DNA from: Pyrocephalus nanus | Lineage: Eukaryota > Chordata > Aves > Passeriformes > Tyrannidae | Assembly: GCA_038380795.1 (NCBI GenBank) | Contig: CM076268.1 | Coordinates: 4,395,001 to 4,459,000, forward strand | Reading direction: 5' to 3' | DNA length: 64,000 bases | Shown here: positions 11,616-64,000 of the stretch, piece after piece | Layout of the letters: each line of letters starts with the position of its first letter | Position numbering within the stretch: the stretch's first letter is position 1 | Notes under the pieces: model-generated | Databases searched by the model: none | Told to the model about the DNA's origin: nothing | What the model saw: only the letters and a program-made list of their open reading frames with translations | Program-made: the position numbers and the translations under genes

Positions 11616-14600
11616 GAAGGTCAGAGCAAGAAGTTGATTTCTTGGCTGTTTTTTTTTTTTCCCCAGGTGAATAAATAACACCTCATTTTGGAGAAGCTGC
11701 TTTGAGCTACTTTAATCATTTGTGAGTTAAAAGGTTCAGTGGAACTGCTCGTTATTTTCCAAATGGAACTGGACCTGTCACGTCATCCCAGCTGGAAGGT
11801 GTGGAGCTGCCATCCCATCATCTCCCCTGAGAGGGGCTGAACTGCAGGCTCCATCCTAAAGCAGGGGCAGAGCAAAAGCTTTTGTTCCACGGCACAGCCG
11901 AGACAGTCTTTGAAAAGGCTCTTCAGGAAACCAGTTGTGCTCGGTGGGAAAGCCTGGCAGTACAGCTGTCAAGAATTACATTTGGAAATCTCATTTTGCA
12001 GGCATTCCAGCAGGCAGGGAGAGATAATGGGGACCACTTGCCCCCGGCCCATGACTATCAGTGCTGCGCGATTCCTCATGCAGGGTTTGCCAACTGCTTT
12101 AGATCAATCCTCTGTCAAAAGCAATGTCAGCTTCTTACACTACATGCAGCCTCCTGGGCATCCTCCCATCCTTTCTTAAGTCTTCTAAAGGCCCAAATGG
12201 CTGTAAAATTTTGGTAGAAAGTCGATAGAATAGTTTTAATTTTTTTTTCCTTTAAAAAAATGAACGCTTTTTACATACAAGGGCGGTTTCTGGGACTCCT
12301 GCCCTGTTCTTTGTCCCCACAAAAAACGCTCTCCTCGTGGCTTCGAACACTTTGTATTTCAGTAACTAGTTTTTCAAACCTTCTCTCACAGGTGCTAGGA
12401 CATGGTGTTCTTCCACTGTCATTTCTCGTTGTCACCTCGGATCGTTCATCAGGGGAACATTGTCTGCAGGCCCAGGAAATGATAAAATCTAACCCTGCCC
12501 CAGCTAACCGTGTGGCTTCTGGCCTCAGGAAAATCACATAATCAAGAGGTGCCAGAAGTGCTCTGATATCCTGAGTTTCTCAATTTCTGAATGCCTGTCA
12601 CATTTTTGAAAAAGCTGGGCTTAGCCCAGCTGCTGTAAATGGAGATGGAGGAACCTTCCTGCCTCGCAAGAGAGAGTTAATATTTGTTCAGTGCTTTCAA
12701 AATGTTAAGTGCTACATAAGTGCTAAGCATTATTACCAGGAGTAATGTATGTTTTCATCTGGAGCTTGTACTCTTCTATCTAATCATTATCTGGCTTCTA
12801 ATAAGCAACAACTTTATCAGAGTATAGTCCCAGAAAACATCTTGCTTGCTCTTCTTGGAAAATGTTCTTAATTTTTGTTAGGAGGCTTGAACACGTGTCA
12901 GGTTTTAAATCACAGATCTGTTGGGGTTGATGAAGTTAAAATTTATCAGCTTTCTGGGAATGATTCATCTCTTAACTTGTTACATCCAGCATTTTCTTTT
13001 GCTGGTTACCTTTGAATTTGCCAAGCAGGATGTAAATTGAGTTCATGATCTCATTTTGAGAATAGATATCAAATATAAGAAAAACAGACCAGTAAACACA
13101 GAACAGAATAAAACCCCACAACCACGCAAACCTTCATACTGGTGGTTTTTTACAACTACTGCAAAGAGGAACAGGTTGTCACAAATCAACAGTGAACTGT
13201 AAGCTAATTTTTGGTTTAAATTAATTTGTTAATTTGGTTTAGATTAATTTCCCTTACCTGCTTTGGGCCTGACTGTAAAATTTTTCATGATATTCCTGAG
13301 CTTTTACTCAGGGGTGTGAATCCATGGCTATTAACAAGGGTTAAAGCCGTTCTTGTGTAAGGAACTGATGAAAAATTAACTTTTTTGTGCTTTGCAGTTT
13401 ATAATGGAACACCCAAGAGAGGGAATGTCTCTTCCTCCTGTTAGTAAATGTTTCAGCTGGGAATGAAACAATCCATACAGATTGGGTGAAATTTCGGGCT
13501 GCAGTGAGTGGGATAAACCTGCAATTGCCAACTGGATTTCAGCTGCCTCAGTCCTGCAGGAGCAAACAACCTCCTCAGAAGGTGAGGGGGGGGGGTTATT
13601 CCACTGCTCAGGACCCTGCAGAGATGGATCTGCTGAGCAAGGCAACCCTTCTGTCCCCAGTTAACTCGTTGTTTGCCAGTGCCCAAGATGCAGATCAAAT
13701 AAACTGCTGCTCAAGGAGATCTACTCTTCCTGTAAATGGTTATTTGTGCAGAGCACACAGTGATAGTGACTGCCCACCCCCCCTCCCAAAAAAAAAACCA
13801 CTCTCACTGCACTTTTCCCTGGAGAATGTAAAATCTTCCATTCTGCCAGGATCAGAAAACAGATTTTCCCCTTTTGTAGAAATGAAGCCACTTACATTTA
13901 TTGTGGCACTGTAAAACTCTTTTTTATTATAGAGCCCGAGATGAAATACCAGGGTATAAACTGAGCTGTATCTATAATAATCACAATCCTTCCAAAACAC
14001 ATCGCTTTGGAAACTCTTGTGGATTTGTAAAGAGCACCTAGAGATGCTCACACATTTGCATTTAAACATCCAACCCACTGAAGAAAACTTGTTTATTAAA
14101 TCACTTTCAATATAGCACAGTCTGAAGGAACATAACTTAGGATAGAATCACTTTCTTTATGTACAGCCAAGCCCCATTTTTTAAGGCTGAAGCACAAACA
14201 GTTTAATAAAAAGATATTACTTAATAAATTAGTATCTTTAGCTCCTTTCTGAACTGAGTATCTTTACCTTCTCTCAGAAGGAATAATTAATCATCCTTTA
14301 AATTCCTGACAGCCCCATAATCTTTGGATATAAAAATTCAAATGCAAGAAGGAAGTAACTGTGGATTGAGTCAGCAGGATGGAAGGAGAGATGCTCCCTT
14401 TAACCCATCTGACAGATCCCAAAGCAGTGCAGTCAATGCAATCTATTGTCACAGTAGCTAAATAAATTCAAATGCTGCCTTGGAACACTTCTGCTGGCAC
14501 AGGAAGTCCTGCACCTGTGCTGGTTATCACAAATGTCATTATCCTACTGGAAGAAAAGCTTAAGACACATCCATAGGTAATCAAAATGCTTCTATAAAAG

Positions 14601-17600
14601 TGAAAGGAAGAGCAAAAGTTACTGAGCATCCTCAAAAATACACGGGCAAGGCCTGGAAGGGCACAAAACTTCCCTCTAACTATTGTCAAACTTTGGCCAG
14701 GTTTATAAATGCCACACCTTGGCTGACTGTAGCCAACAGTAATGTCTAAGGAAATGCAGTTTTGGCTTCTTAATTCTCCCTGAGAATGGTCCAAATTCAT
14801 CTGTAAGACACCCCCAAAATCATACACATATCAGGTATACGTAAACCCAAGGTTGAAGTCATTTTTGTAACACAAACTTATAAACTGAATTTTACTTCCA
14901 TTCTGACTCAGAGCAGTATATTGTAAAAACAGAGCATTTATTAACAGTTTCTCTCCATCAGGTACAAAACTCTCTTGCTTTGTGAGTACCCAGACCTGCA
15001 ACACAGGCAGTTTTCATCAGAGAAATGATCTAGAGAGCACAGAGGTCATTCACCCCAAATGGAAATTGCACAGCAAAACTAGATGATGAGCAGCTGCTTG
15101 GAAGCAATAACATCTTCAACACAATATATTTAATAGAAATAGAAAAGCCAAGCAGTTATTTATTACATTTTTTATAAGTTCTCCACGTCTCCTGGGAGGA
15201 ATATTTCCAAGAAGAATTTGCATTGTGCGTGCACAACAACTACTTATATGTTTTGACTGAAAATGTTGTATTTACTTACAAGGCCCGATGATGAAAAATA
15301 TTATTATTACAAAACCCTGTGCTATTTAACTGAGATGGAACAAACATCCCCCTTGTGTAATCATATGCAATAACTATAAAACTAATCTTGATCATATCTG
15401 TACATTTATAGAGTATCTTTTATTTATTGCAAATCTGTCTCGGGCAGGGTAACAGTTCTGCTTCCATTCATCCTTTTGAAAAGATACCGTGACAAGAATT
15501 TCAAATATCATCCGTGGCCAAATACTGCACTTGGATTTCCTGGAATTAATGTTGTGAAAAGGAATGTTTCTGTGCTCCAAGAGAAGTGCCTCCAATGCAG
15601 TGAGATGCACTGAAAAAAATAAGGTGAGAATCCCAGGAGTTGACATAAGGATGTGATAAAACTTTCAGATTTTATGGAAAGAAGTATTTTTCAGTTTCCT
15701 CTTAATAAATGAAAACCATGCATGCACAGCGTGAAGAAACATATTCTGCCTCAGCATGTAAAATATGTCAGCTTGAACATTTTACTGTTTATTGAAAAAT
15801 GTTTTTCAAGATAGTTTATATTATGTTTGCAGGAGAAAAATAAAACTCCTTTATTTTCCTCACTATTACAGTCCTATCCCATTACCATTTTTTTCCTAGC
15901 TGTAAAAAACCCCCAGCATTGGGATATTTATGCTCGGTGAATTAGGAGTATTTTTTACTGGCCATCAAAATTTTAGTGGCATTAGCTCTGTTTGTAACAG
16001 GTTTTCATTAAAATGAAAATGTGGGAAGCAATAAAATGAATATGGACCCTCATCAGTATCAGCGAGGCTTTATGGGGGTCTTGGGACCAGTTGTGTTATA
16101 TTTGTTACACATCATCATCAGACAACAGGACAAACCTCTTTTTTCACTGACATCAAAACAAATTTTGCTGTTGTGTGGATTGTATGGACTTTATATGTAG
16201 CATATGTAAATAATTCTTTAGCTTTCATTTGATTGAATCTGGTGTTTCCTGCCTTAGGCAGGTCCCACTTAGTGCAGGTGTAAATGTAAACTGAGACTAA
16301 GGAGTGCCAATCTGTATGAGAATTGATTTATCCCTTGGTCAACACCTGAGGAAAGGTTGGCAACAGCATTTTCTTCATGAATGGGAAATATGCTCCCTTA
16401 GCCTCCCTGAAAATGGACACAAATATCACAGTTTGACTTCCAGATTTGAACCTTGAGCCCCAGAAAGGATAAAATGTAGCAATACCCATTTATTAACTAA
16501 TTACAGCTATCTGCAAGTGTCAAGTAACATCAGCATGCTGCTTTGTATCCCCTGCTCACACCCCCAAAGCCACCACAGTTCCAGGGCAGTGATGCCTGGA
16601 TCAGTAATCTAAATGAAAAGTCAATCAGCTTCCCTGATTTACAGATTGTTACATTAACAGCCTTAAAAGCCTCTAAACCATCTAATGCCTGAGCAGCTTC
16701 TACACCTTTTGCTGCACAAAAAATAACACACCTGTTGTATAAAACTGCGAAACATTAAGTGTTGGAAATAAATATTATTGCTGCACTGCTTTTCCATTCC
16801 ACTTTGGCTTGTGTGGAAAAGCAAAGGTGACTATAGGCACAGAGCAAGCACATCCATTATTTCAGCTAATTCACTTTGATTTCCCTTACAAAAATAAACC
16901 TGCGAAATCAAAGAGCTCACTTGTAAGTAGTCTTTGGTAAGGCTCTAATCATTTCTCCATTAGTGCAGGATAAAGATGACGAGCCACAACTTCGAAAACC
17001 TTTTGATCTCCTCACTCCCAGGCAGGAAGAATGAAGGTGCAGGAGTTTGCTCTGTCTCAGTGGCCCTTTGGATTCTGCAGGAGAGGGGCAATGAAATTTA
17101 GATTAGTTTGAACATGCAGAGGATGATCCGGGAAACTAATCCCAAAGATCGGCATAGGAAAGGCACATGAAAAGAGGAGGAGACTCCTTCAGGTGTTTGA
17201 GAGAGTACTTGATCTCAAGACCTGACAGTAAAGAGAGCTGTTGCAGAAACTGGCCCTCTGCCATCCTAACAAAAGAACATAAGATGAGAGAGAAAAGATT
17301 CAACCCTGAACCAATTTTAATCCTTAAATTTGTGGTATGGGGCTTCCCCTTTGGCTGAGGGCTAATCCTCCAAATAACAGCCAGCCAGACATTTCACCTC
17401 TCCTTATTTCCTTTAAGTGTTACCCTTCTGCTTTTGTTGACTTTTACAAAGTTTATTTTTTATTTTCTATAGCCTTTTTAAAAAAGTTTGTTTTCAAATC
17501 ATGGTCCTGGATCTCTCCAAGATTTACAAGGGTTTTGCACAAGATTTTGGATTTAGGTGTAGAAATCATAAAGTTTATAATTTTTACAGCCCAGGAATGA

Positions 17601-17628
17601 TCTGCTCCAAAGGTCTGCTCAACATCCC
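11616..17628. other. Intergenic, 6 kb without recognisable repeats or genes
   Basis: Unique AT-rich sequence in which I see no CR1, exon or promoter. The absence of repeats over 6 kb, unlike intron 1, makes it a candidate for conserved regulatory DNA. That is inference. Confidence 0.55.
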
Positions 17629-18410
17629 ATGATTTGGGTTAGAAAGGACCTTCAAGACCATCTTGTTCCACCCCCTGCCATGGGCAGGGACACCTTCCAC
17701 TAGCTCAGGTTGCTACCAGCCCCATCCAACCTGGCCTTGGACATTTCCAGGGATGGGGCAGCCACAGCTTCTCTGGGCAACCTGTGCCAGGGCCTCATCA
17801 CCCACACCCAACAATTCCTTCCCAATATCCCATCTAACCCTGCCCTCTGGCACTGGGAAGCCATTCCCCCTTGTCCTGTCCCTCCATCCCTTGTCCCAAG
17901 TCCCTCTCCAGCTCTCCTGGAGCCCCTTTAGGCACTGGAAGGGGCTCTTGGGTCTCCCTGGAGCCTTCTCTTCTCCAGGTGAGCACCCTCAGCTCTCCCA
18001 GCCAGAGCAGGGGGGCTCCAGCCCTTGGAGCATCCCCGTGGCCTCCTATGGACTTGCTCCAGCATCTCCACATCCTTCTGGTGGGCCCCCAGAACTGAAG
18101 GCAGCTCCGCAGGTGTGGTCTCACCTGAGAGGGGCAGAATTCCCCCCTCCCCAGCTACCCAGGCTGTGGGATCAGCCCAGAACACGGGAGAGTTTCTGGG
18201 CTGGATCGTGTCCAGCCTCTCACCCACCAGCTCCCTCAAGCCCTTCTCCCCGGGCCGCTCCATCAGTTCATCCCCAGCTGGGATCGATACTGGGATCGAT
18301 ACAGGGCGTTGTCCCGACCCAGGTGGTGCAGCCCCAACACCTGGGACTTATTAAACCTCACAACGTTCTTGACAGACCCACTTCTCGAACCTGTCCAGCT
18401 CCCAAACGCA
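17629..18410 (-). mobile_element. CR1 LINE, long 5'-truncated copy with ORF2 remnant
   Basis: Read on the - strand this runs from the C-terminal part of the CR1 reverse-transcriptase ORF2 (LDRFEKWV..., then after a frameshift RFNKSQVLGLHHLG) through the usual ORF2 end to the CR1 3' terminus at 17629. The ORF is broken by frameshifts and stops, so it is inactive. Its 5' end lies about 400 bp upstream of the DOCK1 ATG, at the edge of the CpG island. It contains a 12-bp tandem duplication (TGGGATCGATAC twice, 18279-18302). Confidence 0.9.
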
Positions 18411-18758
18411 GAGCCTGCTACAGCTGCTGAACACTCGCACAAACCCCGTTTTCTCGCCGCGCCGCCGGGAAGGAACCCCTTTAGCGCAGGCACAGAAAAC
18501 TTCCCGTCGGAGCAGTACCAGGTGCGCCTGGAACACAATCAGGGAGGCACCTCCCCGTCCCGCTGCCCTTTGTGCGGGTTTTGCCGTCGGTGGGAGCCGC
18601 GGGGCCGGTTCCGGAGCGTCCCCCCCGGGAGCGCTCCCGCATCCCCGGGCGCGGGCGGGATGCTGAGGGCGGGCGGCCCGGAGGGAAGGGGCGGCCGGCC
18701 GGGCCCCGGCTCCGCCCGCACCACATGATCCGAGAAACTTTTCCCGTCCCGCGGTTGG

Positions 18759-18769
18759 AAAATGGCGGC
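18759..18769 (+). promoter_or_regulatory. YY1-type core promoter motif
   Basis: The 11-mer AAAATGGCGGC is the classic YY1 consensus, in the forward orientation typical of TATA-less CpG-island promoters. It lies 49 bp before the DOCK1 start codon. It also contains the ATG of a tiny upstream ORF. The match is seen directly; factor binding is inferred. Confidence 0.6.
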
Positions 18770-18773
18770 GTAG
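18762..18773 (+). CDS. 3-codon upstream ORF (M-A-A-stop) in the likely DOCK1 5' UTR
   Basis: The reading is ATG GCG GCG TAG. Its start context is strong: A at -3 and G at +4. The stop lies 44 nt before the main ATG at 18818. If the transcript starts upstream, scanning ribosomes should meet this ORF first and reach DOCK1 by leaky scanning or reinitiation. The ATG is part of the YY1 motif, so it may be a by-product of that element. The start site is not known from sequence alone. Confidence 0.45.
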   Translation: MAA

Positions 18774-18817
18774 GGAGCGGGGGCTCTCGCATCCCGGCGC
18801 CGGCGGCTCCCAGCGCC

Positions 18818-63108
<44,291 letters not shown>

Positions 63109-64000
63109 GTAAGCCAGTGTGAATGAATGCTTTGTTGTATTTTTAACCTGCTTTAAGTGGCTCTATGTATGGAAAGTTTTGGGGGGGGAAATGAAAAAAT
63201 AAAAAATTTGACGCGTGTTTCTCATTAGAAAAAGTGGGTCATCAAAAGATTTTGTCTCAAATAAATGTGAAATATTTAGTAATGCCTGTCACATGTGCTG
63301 CATCAATAAACTCCCTCCAGAAAGACATGAAATCCCAGTGGATGTGGAAATTCTCCTTCTTTTTTCAGTGAAAAAAACCTATACAAAGTGCCTGTACTTT
63401 ATATCATCCCCACAGCAAGGGCACATGTAAAACTTATCTCTTGTGATGAATCCAAACCAGGAACAGTTTCAGAGGAGCAGTTTTGATTTAGAGAGATACC
63501 AGTCTCTTAAGGTTTGTACCAGATTCAGAGAATGTATTTGAAAGAAAGCTGTATCATCTTTATTTAATATGTGCATTCAGGGGATGTTTAATTCAGGTGT
63601 TTACCGAAAAAACACCCACAAACCACGAAATGGAACGTGGTGCTTCTCAAAATAAAACCTGCTACAAGCAAGAGCAGAACCCCTGCACTGTCCTTCTCAT
63701 AAGAATGGGCTCTAGAAGATCCATGAGATGTTTCCAAAGCCCATCCCAGTTGCAGGTCTCCCTGTGGTTGCTGATGTGTTCGTCAGATGTTTTGCTCTCT
63801 ATCCCGTGTGATGGAAGTGCCTCAGCACCTTGTTTTGATCGTATGTTGGCACATTAACCATCTGCCTCGGGAAATTTTTGGAAATCCCTCGTTTCCCCAG
63901 TCCATTTTGGAAAATTTCAGTTGAATTGGGGTGTAGCTGAAGAGCATAAAGCTAAAAACAACCCTCCCCTGCAACCCCCAAACCAGTGAAAACATCAAAC
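63109..64000 (+). other. DOCK1: DOCK1 intron 13, start only
   Basis: After the exon 13 donor no further DOCK1 coding segment appears. The exon expected to open DHR-1 is not found before the window ends. Confidence 0.85.

Noticed and set aside
1..17628. Search for exons of the expected upstream neighbours (C10orf90, ADAM12 in mammals)
   Set aside because: I found no segment with splice sites and recognisable protein similarity. The neighbour is presumably beyond the left edge.
17663..18430. 255-codon + strand frame just upstream of DOCK1
   Set aside because: It is the antisense of a CR1 LINE; the Pro/Ser-rich translation has no family match.

Overview
The window is vertebrate nuclear DNA, almost certainly from a bird. 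It has a multi-exon gene with GT-AG introns and a CpG-island promoter. Its interspersed repeats are overwhelmingly CR1 LINE 3' ends ending in short ATTCTATG-like repeats rather than poly(A), the typical repeat profile of avian genomes. No bacterial operons, CRISPR arrays, tRNA or rRNA genes or DNA transposons are visible.

There is one recognisable gene, DOCK1 (DOCK180), on the + strand. Its first 13 coding exons can be assembled base by base. Every junction keeps the reading frame and together they encode about 442 residues (421 in a shorter splice form): the N-terminal SH3 domain and the helical region after it, stopping just before the lipid-binding DHR-1 domain. The rest of the gene lies beyond the right edge. 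DOCK1 is a guanine-nucleotide exchange factor for RAC that works with ELMO and CRK in cell engulfment and migration.

Layout: 1-17628 is an intergenic flank with no supportable gene. It is AT-rich, holds several CR1 fragments, one (TA)26 microsatellite and long repeat-poor stretches. 17629-18410 is a long CR1 remnant on the - strand that still carries the end of its reverse-transcriptase ORF. 18420-19480 is the CpG island with coding exon 1. 18864-39832 is the 21-kb intron 1, rich in CR1. Exons 2-13 lie between 39833 and 63108; 63109-64000 is the start of intron 13.

The most interesting points concern splicing and start choice. Exon 12 has two in-frame 3' splice sites 63 nt apart, giving an optional 21-residue insert. 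A 3-codon upstream ORF is fused to a YY1-type promoter motif. A perfect 20-bp minisatellite starts about 35 nt after the exon 3 donor. A 97-nt near-perfect inverted CR1 pair lies in intron 5. An exon-like open segment lies in intron 7, and exon 6 has a NAGNAG acceptor. I found no evidence of a novel multi-gene system. Most other open frames are chance, CpG-island or CR1-derived.
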